Assembly (NCBI RefSeq): GCF_020509005.1
Contig: NC_063012.1
Coordinates: 3,906,001 to 3,970,000 of the forward strand
Length of the DNA: 64,000 bases
From: Fulvia fulva
Lineage: Eukaryota > Ascomycota > Dothideomycetes > Mycosphaerellales > Mycosphaerellaceae
Direction of reading: 5' to 3'
The position numbers were made by a program, and so were the translations under genes. The notes below the pieces were generated by a model. The model saw only the letters and a list, made by a program, of their open reading frames with translations. It made no database searches and was not told the origin of the DNA. Numbering within the stretch: position 1 is the first letter of the stretch; the number at the start of each line of letters is the position of its first letter. Below are positions 44,303 through 55,774 of this stretch, one piece after another.

Positions 44303-47300
44303 GGACATGGTTCTCATTGATACAAGATCATCTTGAAGCTCAAGATGTGCTTTGGGTTGTAGATAGAGGCCATCTATTATCAAGCACACCCAGCTCCTCA
44401 ACACCATCTGAGTCATCAGATCCCTTACCTGGACTTGAAGAGTCAAGATACAGTCCAGTTGGGAGGAAAGCAAATAGATGAGACAAGCTGGAGAGATCTG
44501 GCTCAAGATGAGGGCAAAGTACAGCAAGGTTCATGCTGCATATGCAATGACAGTTGTTCAAGAATTGATCAACTTCAGAATGATAGATGGCATGACCATC
44601 AGACAGGCCTGGGTCCACCTTGGCAATCTTGTAAGAAGGATTGCTGAAGTTGACCCAGCAGAGGCTCACTACAGAGAGCCTACAAGGAAGCTGAAGCATC
44701 TGCTTCAAGCCCTGCCTGAGGTGTATCTTGAGACCAAGAACACTATCCTGGCCCAGCCAGGACTGTCATATGAAGATTGTCTACAACTGCTTGAGTCACA
44801 TGAATCCAGGCTGGAAGTTGCATCCAAGGAAACAGCAATGTTTGCAGGAAGAGGTTTCCAGGGCAAGATCACCTGCCATCTCTGCGATGGTGATCATGTG
44901 ATCAAGGATTGCCCACACCTCTCTGGAGCCAAGCATGCTGTCAGGAAGGACAAGCTCAACAGAGGAAACACCTCTGTTGCAAAGAGACAATCATCACCAC
45001 CGAGAACGAGGTCCCCATCCCCAAGCCTGAGGGACATCCTAGTGGTGATGAAGGACCTTACAAGGAAGAGCCTATGCAACCCAGGAAGACTTATCAGACC
45101 CTGAGACACCATCAGAGGATGATGAAGTTGATGAGGTTGCCCATTCAACTGTGGAAGCCAAAAGCAAGTACCCCTCCTCAGAGTGGTTGCTTGACTCTTG
45201 TGCTTCATCCCATATGACTGACCAGGATTCACTTTTCAGGACCCTGAAACCTCTTCAGAAGAGGAAGTGGATCAAGGCTGGGGGTGGCTACCTACATGCC
45301 ACACATGAGGGGAGTGCAGTGATGGGTGGTCCTTCTGGGAAGCAGATTGTCTTGAAGAATGTTTTGTTTGTTCCTGGCCTTGGAGTTAGCCTTGTTTCTT
45401 GGAATCAGTTCAGCCAACAGTTTGCTGTCCAACCACCCAGTTTCACCCTCAAATCCCTTTCTGGAAAACCTGTTGTCCAGACAAAGCTGAGAGGGGGTGT
45501 TCCATTCATTCAAAGTGTTTCAGAGCAGCTTGAAGCTATGCCTCAAGCATATGCCTCTCTATAGGAGCATGACTTGGATCTGTCCAAGTTAGGTACACAT
45601 TTTGAGTGTGAATTGGAACAGGCTATGACTGCCACTGAGTCCCAGGACCAGTGGGAGCTATAGCATAGAAGATGTGCACACCTTAGCAAGGGACTGCTAA
45701 GAAACCTGCATAGAGTCACTGACAAGAAAGATCCCATTCCTGTTCCTTCTGAACACCAGAATTGCAAGGTCTGCTCCCTTGCAGACATGAGGAAGTTCAA
45801 AGGACCTGCCACAGAGAGGAAAGGAGAGAGGCTGGCCCTCATCTCTATTGACATCTGTGGGCCTTTTCAAGGTGCAGTCTCAAGACTTGGCTTCAAGTAC
45901 TGGCTTGAGATTGTAGACAACTTCTTGAGGAAGAAGTGGGTAGTCCCTTTGAAGGCTAGGAGTGATGCTCCTACAGCTCTAAAGGAATGGAAGGTTCAGG
46001 TAGAGAACAGCTCAAGGTGTTTTCTATCTGCAATCCGTAGTGATGGTGCAAGGGAAATTCTTTCCTTGCTAAAACAGTGTTTGTGCAACTTCCCCAACCT
46101 CCAAAAAGACATTAGAGAGTATCAGAAGATTGGAGTAGAGGGGACTCCAAGAAAAGAAAAGGAAGAGGAACTTGTTCAGGAGGATCAACCTCAACAGCCA
46201 CCTCAGCTTGCAGGCAACAAGAGGTCAAGGGGGGATGAAGATGATGGCTCTGCTGAGCATGAAGCCAAGCATCATAGGGCATTGATTGCTCAGATGTTTC
46301 ATCTTGATCCAACTATGAGCTGGGTTGAGGAAATCCTGAATGATGTGGAGGGATATGCATTGGCTGCTGTTAGGCAGGCCATAGCCTACCGGCAGGAAGT
46401 GCCAATCCCAAAGTCCTATAAGGAGGCAGTGGGAGACCCCAATTGGGGACATATGTGGAAAGAGGCAATCCAGAAAGAACTTATTGCCTTAGGAAGCAAC
46501 AACACCTTGGATCCAGTTGTACTACCAAGGGGTGCAAACCTGGTTACATCTAAGTGGGTTTTTGATGTGAAAAGAATGATCAGTGGAGCCATTGAAGAGT
46601 TCAAGGCAAGACTGGTTGTAAGAGGGTTTTCACAGAAATATGGTGTTGACTTTGAAAAGACCTTTGCACCTACTGTTAGGCATGATACCCTTAGGGTCTT
46701 CATGGCTGTAGTATGTGAGAGAGATCTTGAGATGCACCAGGTGGATGTGAACAATGCTTTCACCGAAAGCAGCCTTCTTGAAGACATCTACATGATCCCA
46801 CCCCCAGGTGTCGAAATTCCACCAAATATGGTCTTCAAGGTCCTTAGAAGCCTGTATGGACTGAAGCAAGCAGCTAGAGATTAGAACAAGCTCTGTGTTG
46901 CCAAGCTAGAACAGATTGGATCCACCTAGTCCCAGGTGGATCCATGCCTACTCATCCACAGAGGAAGAGACATCATGGTCCTCACCTATGTGGATGACAT
47001 CTCCATTGCAGCTCCAAAGCTGTTAGATGTTCAGTGGTTCAAGGCTGAATTTAGAAGAGTGTTCAAGATCAAAGATCTTGGGGAACCTGAGAAGATCCTT
47101 GGAATGAGGATTACAAGAAACAGGTCCCAAGGTACTGTAAAGCTTGATCAAGGACACTACATCCAAACTAACCTTGCCAAGATGGGCATCTCTCCAGAGA
47201 AGGCCACACCCACACTCTCACCTATGGACAGCTATGAGGATCTGAGACCTTCAGCTACTATGGATGAGAGGTGGAACAAACAGGAGTACCAGAGTTGCAA

Positions 47301-47985
47301 TGGTACCTGGATGTGGCCAATAACAATGACAAGGCCAGACCTTGCTTTCCCCCTTGGAAGAATCAGCTCATATGTTGCTGACCCTTCAAAGCAACATCTT
47401 AGAGCCTTGAAGAAACTCTCCAGATATCTGAGATCATACCCAGACCTGGGCTTGATGTACAGAAGAGGAGGAGGTATTCTCCAGGGAAACTCAGATTCTG
47501 ATTATGCCATGGACAAGGCAGACAGAGTCTCAATCCTTGGACATGTGTGGTTCCTTTGTGGATCACCTGTGTCCTGGATAAGTAGGAAGCAGAAGTCTGT
47601 TGCCACATCAATAATGGAGGCTGAGTTCATGGCCATGAATGCAGCAGCCAAGCAGTCACAGTTTCTTGCTGCAGTCCTTAGAGAGAGGTGTCCTGACCTG
47701 GTTGGAGAGTGTTCATTCCAACCTAGGATGAAGGCAAGCAGTACTGTTGATGAGCTGAGACCCGTGAAGCTTATGGGTGACAACCAAGCAGCTTTGACCT
47801 TTGTCAAAAATGCCCATGTCCATGACAGGTCAAAGCATATTGATGTGGCATACTACTATGTCAGGAATCTCTAGTGGCAAAAGAAGATTGCAGTGGATTA
47901 CTGCTACACAAAGGACATAGTTGCTGATGGGCTGACTAAGCCCCTCAATGGCCAGCAGTTTCAAAACTTTGTGAGGCAGCTCTAG
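44303..47985 (+). pseudogene. Copia Gag-Pol polyprotein, broken by TAG stops, a frame change and an integrase deletion
   Basis: In order: Gag (UBN2-type) from about 44,460 with CCHC knuckle CHLCDGDHVIKDC; a frame change between 44,960 and 45,100; protease DSCASSHM at about 45,193; integrase zinc domain (HRRCAH, CKVC) and DICGPF at about 45,850; RT with DVNNAF, SLYGLKQAARD and YVDDIS at about 46,990; RNase H with SDYAMDKADR, SIMEAEFMAM, GDNQAALT and a C-terminal DGLTKPL. TAG stops at about 44,475, 45,562, 45,661, 46,882, 46,927 and 47,872 sit where Trp or Gln is expected (YGLKQAARD-TAG-NK, EL-TAG-HRR), fitting RIP. After SDGAREILSLLKQ (about 46,075) the rest of the integrase catalytic core is absent, so part of integrase is deleted. 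Confidence 0.85.
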
Positions 47986-48028
47986 CTTGTATAAGGGATT
48001 GTTTGAGACCTTCTGACCTGAGTGGGAG

Positions 48029-48250
48029 TGTTGAGAATATGCAGGTCATAGGGTCAACATTAGGTGCTTAGGGGGATTAGTAATCAGGGCTTGCTAGTCA
48101 AGTCCTGAGTACAGCTGTCCCTCCTGAAACACCTACACTATCAACTGGCGATACTGTACATAGATATACGCTATCCCATTGGGTCCTTCTTTATTCACAT
48201 AATCTGTAATTCCTATCTTCCACGGCTGCGCAATCCGTACCTGTTTAACA
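48029..48250 (+). repeat. 3' LTR of copia element
   Basis: 222 bp. It is preceded by a purine-rich GAGTGGGAG (48,020-48,028), the probable polypurine tract. Four C-to-T differences from the 5' LTR. Confidence 0.93.
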
Positions 48251-51200
48251 CTATACTACTCCTACTAGGCGGTACTATTCTAGCTAGCCCTTCTCTAGTA
48301 TCTAGTTCGTAATGCGCCGTAGGTCCTTAGCGTTATTAAGAAGTGCCCTAATCGTCCGGTTCCTCGCCTTTACTATCTACTCCCCCCTTCCTAGCGACTA
48401 CCTCGGATAGACAAGGAGTACGTACCGTACGTTCTAGGAGTAATAGCCGTAGGGGTAGCTAGTATTCGTGTATCCTAGAACCTTCCTCTATGATAGGTAC
48501 CCCGAGAGGCCGATATGTTCGCTTCGTAGTTAGGTTACTATACTACTCTATACCCTCGTAAGGCGGTAGTAGATAAGCTTCGGGGGTTACTTAACCGCGG
48601 ATTTCGTAGCTAACTATTCCTTAGGTTGTCCCGCTAGCTAAGGGCGTCTACTATACCCTACACCCTAGTTGTTCTACCTCTCTTTCTATAGTTGCTCTAT
48701 AAACGACTTCTTACCTTCCTATCGTATTACTAGCTATTCGTCCCTTACCCGGTAGTTCGGCTCGTTTTCGGGTCGAATACCCTTATACGCTAGTACTAAT
48801 TTGCGGGCCCTTACGACTGTACTAGCGATGACCTTCTATACTAGGTACTATACCGACTTACCTAAGTAGGAGGTCCGTAGTCCCTAGATATATAGGTCGA
48901 TCGGCGGTATAGCGGTCTCGTACTTAAGTATCCTTATTAGTATTAACTTATATACCCCGGTAACCTTCCTTAGGCATTAGTTTTAGATCTTCGCTAGCGG
49001 CGCGACGAGTCCCTTCGATAGGTAGGCCCTCTCGCCTAAGGACTACACTTAGCTACTATAGGTAAGGACTAGCCGTATAATAGCCGTATATAGAAGTCGT
49101 AACTACCGGAAGTCCGCCCCCTATATAGACGTAGTAAGCCTCTAGTATAATACTATATTCTGTTTAGCTTTCCGTAATATTACCTATACGTACTTCCTCT
49201 ACCGTAGCGCCGGGTCTACCTATAGTCCGAGGATCCTAAGCTAATTTACCGGGTTAGTCGTATACCCCTATATCTAGATAGAAGCTTATATATTATAGAA
49301 CCGTAGCCGGCGCGTAAAGTGTATTAGATTGTACTTTTCTAGGGTAAACCGAGCCCCGTACCTCCTAGCCTAGTCCTCGTAGATCTTGTGCTTCTCTTCT
49401 AGTAGCCTATAGTTCTCCTTAGTCGAGGAAGACTATACTAGGATGTTCGTGTCGTCTACGAAGCCGCTCGTAGCGGTGTTCTAGGATTCTAGGGCTAGGA
49501 GTAGCGTCGCTATAAAGAAGAGGAATAGAATAGGTACTAGCGTTAAGCCTTACGGGATTCTAGTATAGACTACTTAAAATAGGCTTTTATACTAGCCGAC
49601 TAGGATTGACGTGCTACGGTTTTAGAGGTAGGACCGTACGAAGTTAATAAGCTACTTAGGGAGTCCTTTCGACCTTAGGATATAGAGTAGCCGCGGGTAT
49701 AATACGTAGTCGAAGGCTCCCGATATGTCTAGGCTAAGTAAGGATGCCACCTTGTCCCTATTCTTATACTAGATAGCCTTTACCTAAGAGGTAATAAGTT
49801 CTATTACGGATAGCGTTGATCGCTATAGGCGCGTACCTATCTAGGTATCCGGGAGTAGGGAGTATTCCTCTACCGCCTCGGAGAGTCTCGTTATAACTAG
49901 CTTCTAAAGCGCCTTTCTAAGAGTATTAAGGAGCGTAATTAGGCGGTACGACTTTACCTACGTATAGTCTTCCTTTTACGGCTTACGTAGGACTACTATC
50001 GTCGATTATTTAAATACCGTAAGGTAGTATCCGGTCTATAGGCAGGCGTTAAAGATCGCTATAACTACTAGAGCTAGTTGATCTCTACACTTCTTTAGTA
50101 GCTCGTTTAGGATCCTATCCGGCCCCGGGGCTTTCTTCGCCGGTAACTTCCTAAGTATAGCGGCAACTTCTCCCTCGGACACCTCCTATTAGACCGCGAT
50201 ACTAGGGGCTAGGGGAGTAGAGCTGTTTATATCGCTTAAATTAGCCTCGACTAGGGGCGGGAAGAACTTACTAGCTAGTAGACGCGCCTTAGCCTCGGGG
50301 TTACTAACCGGGCTACTAGGCGATTATAGCGCTAGGATAGAGAAGGAGGGGCCCTATATAGGGTCCTATCGGGCCTATTTTGCTAGCTTCTATATCCTCG
50401 CTAGCTTGCCGGCGATTTCTTCTACTATAGCCCTCTAGCTAGCTACTTTCTCCCTCCGTATTATAGCTTTCTTCTATTAGTATGCCTCCCTATATACGTT
50501 CTAGGCCTCCTCGCTATAGCTGCTCGTCTATACCCGGCGGGCTCTCCTTACTTCTCTTACTACCGTAGTATACTTCGGCGTCTAGTATAGTTTAGACTAT
50601 ATTGTTAGTTAGGTAAGCGGAACGTAAAGTAAGGTCGCTTTTCTTATTTCGTCTATTAACCCTTAGACTGCCTCGTCTATCTCGTCTTTACTATTGTATT
50701 GCTACTACGCGATCTAGACTAGTCTCTCGGAGTTATCGAGGTACGCCTAGATATTAGCCTAGTAGGCCTTTCCCTAGTTTAGCTTAGGGGTTCTCGCTAG
50801 TATATATTATATCTATATCGTAATAGAGGTCCTGACTAGTATATAGTCTAACGACGCCTCGAGTTTATATTCGATCCTATAGTAGGTTACTATATAGTAG
50901 TAGCTATCTAAGATCTAGGAGAGGTCGATCGTGCCTTAGAGTCCCCCTCTCTTCTAGATACCTAGGTCCTTCGGGGTATTAAGGGCAATTACGTTACTTG
51001 CTATCAAGTCGATTACTTCGTCGGCTATAGGGTACGGCTATATAAGGCTTTACTAGGAAGGGTAGTATATATTAAAGTCTCCTACTACGATGTAGTAGCC
51101 TTGTCTCTTAAGCGTACTGTCTAGGTATCTATAGACCCTAAGGTCGCGGCTAGACCTCGAGGCTAGCGGTTATATATATAAGTTATATATCTAAGTACTA

Positions 51201-51585
51201 CCTACGTAGAGGGAGGTAATATCTCCCCCGCCTTCTTCGTCTACGTAGTATACTACCTTCTAGTCGGATTCTAGTATATCCTTACTAATATAGAATTACG
51301 TACGGGGTCTACCGTCGCCTCGTAGGTATATCGTATAGCCTAGTAACTTATAGGTCGTTAGTCTCTTATAGTACGGGTTAATCTATAGCTCCTAGATTAC
51401 TAGGACGTAGTAGACGTACGGGTCCGCCTCGTATAGGAAATAGTTCTACACTATATCCTTACTATAGTTAACGTTATACTAGATAATACTAAGCGTATCG
51501 AGGCTAGTTATTGTTATCGATAATCATTTCCTCTATAATGTCCTATGTCCTACTGCCTTATACGTCCTAGTCTACGCCTATCGGC
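48251..51585 (-). mobile_element. RIPed LINE family A, main part (continues from 43,501)
   Basis: Minus strand: RT with GFVDDTN near 49,445-49,470 and KAPGPDRI near 50,110-50,135, then endonuclease with the GDFNI region near 51,070 and up to about 51,585, where it is 5'-truncated against the pogo-like element. It has the unoccupied target site of the 35,761 LINE (TATATTAAAGTC near 51,070). Confidence 0.75.
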
Positions 51586-52600
51586 GTATATAAGAGCTAG
51601 AGCATTTCTAGAAGTATACTATAGCTCGTACGACTAGGGCATAGAGACTGCTTATTATCGATAGCTACGAGAGCTATAACTCGAAGGCAATCTAGAATCT
51701 GTATAAGGAATATAAGATCTTAGCCCTATATATACTATCGTACGCCTCGTACTTACTCTAGCTATTAGATATAGGTTGCTATTCGCCTTTAAAGAAGGTA
51801 TACGGTACTTAGCTCTCGGGCTTAGTACGCTAGCGCATTACTTATATCGATAAAGTAGAGTTCCTACGCGCCTTCCGGGTAGCCTATAACGCTATATTTA
51901 GACAGGAGAACATCCTTTCGAGCTTCAGAGGCGCTAGTTTAGTTCTATTTAATCTATAGGTAGTAATAGACAAGCTTAATATCAAGCTACGTACGCTAAC
52001 CCCTCTAGCTCCGGACTCTACCCCTTAGGAGTCGAAGATACTATAAACTATAAAAGAATTCGACTCTTAATCGATACTAGTAACGAACAAAATGCGCACC
52101 CGGGTAGGTTTATCGCTAAACTCGTTATAGGAAGGGGTATATTAGCTTATAAAAGGGAGTAGAGAGATAGCGTATTAGATAGCTCTTATATAAAGCGAGA
52201 TTAGTAAGCTATATAAGTCTAACGAGGCCCTTATATAGCGGAAAGCACGAAAGCGTAAGTATATTTAGTCTAGAGGGTCTCTAACCTTTGATAAGGCGTC
52301 GTAATTAATACCTCTAGAGGATACTAGGAGGTAGGAAGTGAGTAGAGAGTCGCTAGATAGTGTTCGGCTAGTACTAAGGCTACGACGCTATAAGCGATAT
52401 AGCGAGTCGGGGTATAACGTACGTACCTATTAAGTAGACCTACTAGATAGCGAAGAATCTGAAGAGGAATTGTCCTCCTAGTAACGATTCTGTAGGATGT
52501 CGTCGTGTTAAGATACTGTCGTAATTAAAGTAGAAGTGGTATAGTTCTTAGTAAAAGTGGCCCGCTCGGTAGTGTGGCCCGCTCGGTAGTGAAGCACGTT
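51586..52600 (+). mobile_element. RIPed pogo/Fot1-like DNA transposon, transposase C-terminal half
   Basis: Plus-strand translation with TAGs at Trp/Gln sites gives the DDE domain end: RLLIIDSYESYNS (the second Asp region), YILSYASYLL-LLDIGCYSPLKKVYG (the third acid region of pogo-type enzymes), RITYIDKVEFLRAFR, AYNAIFRQENILSSFRGA. A basic, Lys/Arg-rich end follows to about 52,490. The 5' half, with the DNA-binding domain and first Asp, was removed by or lost at the LINE junction at about 51,585. Tandem GTGGCCCGCTCGGTAGT units follow at 52,557 and 52,574. Non-functional. Confidence 0.75.
52557..52590 (+). repeat. Two tandem 17 bp subterminal repeats
   Basis: GTGGCCCGCTCGGTAGT at 52,557-52,573 is repeated at 52,574-52,590. 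Subterminal GGCCCGC/GCGGGCC repeats are common near fungal Tc1/pogo ends. The complement CCGAGCGGGC also occurs at 6,999. Confidence 0.7.
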
Positions 52601-52802
52601 AATTGGATACGTATTATAGATAAGATAAGAGCATTCGAATAGAAGTAATATACCTTAATTTACGTATAGTCTATATATTACGTTAAGCCGGACAACACCT
52701 CCTTCGGAGGTAGGCGGGCAACACGAGTACTGTACGATAACAGTGGCAACACTTCAAGTGCAGGGATGCTAGCTCGAGTCAGTGTATCCCTTGCACTCCA
52801 AA
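52601..52802. other. Transition from RIPed to normal sequence, no gene seen
   Basis: TpA-rich, CpA-poor sequence ends near 52,690. From about 52,720 CA and TG are common again. No ORF or RNA gene was recognised. The pogo element's 3' terminal repeat probably lies here. Confidence 0.5.
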
Positions 52803-52945
52803 TAACATCTGCCAGGGCCAATTCAGCATCTCGCAAGCGTGCGGGTAAATCCTCTCACGACCAGGATATGTTTGCTGTCGGAGCGGCGGATTTCCCGGCA
52901 CGCTTGCGAGATGCTGAGGATGCGAAATGGCCCTGGCAGACGTTA
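52803..52945. mobile_element. MITE-like 143 bp inverted-repeat element
   Basis: Arms 52,803-52,857 and 52,889-52,945 are imperfect reverse complements. The ends read TAACATCTGCCAGGGCC and GGCCCTGGCAGACGTTA. An inner arm includes AGCATCTCGCAAGCGTGC. The right arm has a short insertion. Both ends begin or end in TA, compatible with a Tc1/mariner-type TA target. It has no coding capacity, lies about 190 bp upstream of the glucanase start and is not RIPed. A simple hairpin is the alternative. Confidence 0.65.
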
Positions 52946-53134
52946 CGGCAAGTCAGAAGTCTCAGCTCCTAAAGCCTGACATCGTGTCCCGAGATTAGCC
53001 ACATCGTGGTGGCCAGGGTTGATGGCCAGGTTCGTAGGCCTGTCCATCGCTGAGCACGGTCGTCTGTTTCGAAGAAGATGCATATTCGCACCGTCGCCGA
53101 GCCTCCTGCTTCTTCCAACATCAACTCTATCGGC
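52946..53134 (+). promoter_or_regulatory. Promoter and leader region of the GH55 gene
   Basis: The 189 bp between the MITE-like element and the chosen ATG. No clear TATA box. An upstream in-frame ATG at 53,078 is discussed under the gene. Confidence 0.3.
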
Positions 53135-55725
53135 ATGATGCCCACGTTCATTACCAGGGCTGTCATTCATTCATTGTTCGCCTTTTCCTCTGCTCAAGCA
53201 CAACAGCAGTACAAGCAGCCAGCTCCAGTCTATGTCATCCAGCCTGACCCCCAGCAATACATAGACTGGCAACCAACCACTACAGGACAGGGAGATTTCC
53301 GGGACAGAAACACTTCAGTAACACCATGGCAGCCTTCCGACATCTTGGCTGCACTACTGGACTACCCGCGACCAGAAGCTTGTGGCGTTGACGCATCATC
53401 ATCCCAGCAAGACTTCTGGCTAGCTGACTTCGAAGGTGCCCATCAAGGAAGCAGTCCTTTCTTGGTGAGTGGTCACTACTACCACGTCTTTCGAAATGTT
53501 AGGGACTATGGTGCGAAGGGAGATGGCAAGACGGACGACACGGATGCCTTCAATCGTGCCATCACGGACGAGTCTCGAATGGGTACGTCCCCCACAGCAG
53601 CAGTCGCCAGAGCGTCGCTACATCATGGTCGAAATCGGCTAACATTTTCCGGGTGGTAGGTGGCGGCATGGGAAGCGGTGGATCGACGGGCCAACCTGCC
53701 TTGATATGGATACCGTCAGGAACATACATGATCTCCTCGTCGGTACAGCTCTTTATCGGTACACAAGTGATTGGCGATCCACTTGATAAGCCTGTCATCA
53801 GACTGTCATCAATTGCCAGGAATGGCACCACGGCGATCGATGGGTACGACTTTGGCCAGCCTTCGACCAACAACTTCTATATTGGTCTAAGGAACGTGAT
53901 CATCGACACTACCAAGGTGGCCCCTAATGCTACTGTATACGGATTGAATTGGGCAGTGTCTCAAGCTACCAATCTGATCAATGTGGACTTTCGCATGCCT
54001 GCAGACAGCAGCCATATCGGGATCCAGATGGATGGGTCTCGCGGAGGCGGCGATAGCGGTGGCGGTTCTGGCTTGTTTATGGGCGATTTGACCTTTGAGG
54101 GAGGCCTGATCGGTATTCTCTTCAACAACCAGCAATACGCCATCAAGAACTGCAACTTCACCAATGTCGGAACGGGCATTGCAGTGAAGCACGCCTTTGT
54201 ACTCAATCTGCAAGGAATTCACTGCAAAGACGTCGGCATCTGCGTCGATGCAGGAGGGAACGATATCACCGGTTCTGTTGGGCTGATAGACAGTACCTGC
54301 GATACATGTGGCACTGTGGTCAACGGTTCGAGCCAGATCTTGCTGGAGAATATAGCTGTCAAGAATTCTGGGCCAACGCTTAAAATCAACGGCAAGTCCC
54401 GTGGGATCTCTGACCTCATCGGCAAGACCTATGTGGATGGTCATGTGTACGACCATCCGGATGTTCGCCAAAAGAGCACCGGCAACACCACCATCACCCC
54501 TGTCGCCTCAAATGGAACCTTCTTGGACTACACGGAGCGCGGCAGTCTGACCGGAGCTGATGGTCGATACTTCACGAAGAGGCTGCCGCAGTATGAGGAT
54601 CTTCCCGCCTCAGCATTCGCTTCGATCAAGGAGTGTGGCGCTCGTGGTGACGGAGTCACCGATGACACCAAAGCCATTCAGCAAGCATTAAACTCCAACG
54701 CTGGCTGCAAGATCACCTATTTTCCACATGGTGTCTACCTCGTAACTGACACGATCTACATTCCACCTGGTAGCAGAATCGTAGGACAGGTGTGGTCAAC
54801 AATTACGGCCTCGGGAAAGCACTTTAGTGACGAAAAGAACCCACAGCCCATGATACAAGTAGGCAAAAAAGGGGAGGTAGGCCTCGTCGAGATCACAGAC
54901 ATGCTCTTCACAGTGAGCGATGTACTCCCCGGAACGATCCTGGTCCAGGTCAACATGCGAGGCGAGAATCAAGGCGATGTGTCCTTCCACAACACCCACT
55001 TCCGTATCGGCGGAGCAGTTGATACTCGCCTAGAAACAGCTTGCCAGGAAGAGTCGAAGCCTTGCAAAGCGGCGTTCATGGTGGTTCACCTCACGAAGCA
55101 GAGCTCCTCTTACTGGGAAAACTCGTGGCTTTGGACTGCCGACCACGATCTGGACGGCAAATACAATCAGCAGATCGGCACAGGCAGAGGCATGTACGTC
55201 GAGGCCAGAGAGGGTACGTGGTTACTTGGCACAGGGAGCGAACATCACACTCTCTATGCCTACCAGTTCCAGGATGCGAGCAACGTCTTCGCTGCACTGA
55301 TGCAGGTCGAATCTCCTTATTGGCAACCGGTTCCCCAAGCACCAGCTCCATGGACGCCTGATTCGAAATGGAATGATCCAGACTTCTCTTCGTGTGAGCA
55401 GAAGAACGTTACGCAATGCTACATGCAATGGGCTCTGCGCATCGTTGGCAAGGAGACACACACTTTAGCGCTGTATGGACAAGGAAACTGGGTCTTCTTC
55501 AATGGCCCGAACTATGGCGGACTGACGCTTGATGGAGGTGTCAACGGACAGGTCAATATCGTTGACTTGCAAGACTTGTCGAGGGACAATAATGTGGCTA
55601 TCTACAACCTGAATACTAAGAGTGTGCAGAACATGATCACACTGGACGGGGGATCAGAGGTTGTCGCAACCTCCGCTGCCAACAGTGGATCCTGGGGAGG
55701 TGTAATCGCCGCGTACCTGGTCTGA
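53135..55725 (+). CDS. Secreted GH55 exo-beta-1,3-glucanase
   Basis: Exons 53,135-53,582 and 53,660-55,725. The 77 bp intron (GTACGT...GTAG, CTAAC branch site near 53,640) joins the frame exactly. 837 residues. The chosen ATG starts a short signal peptide (FITRAVIHSLFAF, likely cleavage after SAQA); an in-frame ATG at 53,078 would add 19 polar residues and spoil the signal. Two right-handed beta-helix halves each open with the family's DYGAKGDGKTDDT-type repeat: VRDYGAKGDGKTDDTDAF near residue 130 and IKECGARGDGVTDDTKAI near 480. The second half holds the GH55 block WTADHDLDG and GTGSEHHTLYAYQF. GH55 enzymes release glucose or short oligomers from beta-1,3-glucan in walls or litter. The length is normal and no lesion is seen. 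It is the gene closest to the transposon block. Confidence 0.9.
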
Positions 55726-55774
55726 GACCAGGGGGTGGAACATTTTCAGGCAGCTCAGACGCCCATACGTCAGT

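Larger units (their letters stand above)
43502..48250 (+). mobile_element. Ty1/copia retrotransposon, lightly RIPed, with internal deletion
   Basis: A 4,749 bp element with 222 bp LTRs (TGTTGAGAA...TAACA) and CTATA target duplications at 43,497-43,501 and 48,251-48,255. The leader is 43,724-44,302, followed by gag, protease, integrase, RT and RNase H remnants. The LTRs differ at four positions, all C in the left and T in the right, three of them CpA. CA/TG content is otherwise normal. It is non-autonomous because of stops, a frame change and a missing integrase segment. Confidence 0.93.

Noticed and set aside
53887..54471. 194-codon minus-strand ORF
   Set aside because: Shadow of the GH55 exon, which has signal peptide, splice sites and family motifs.
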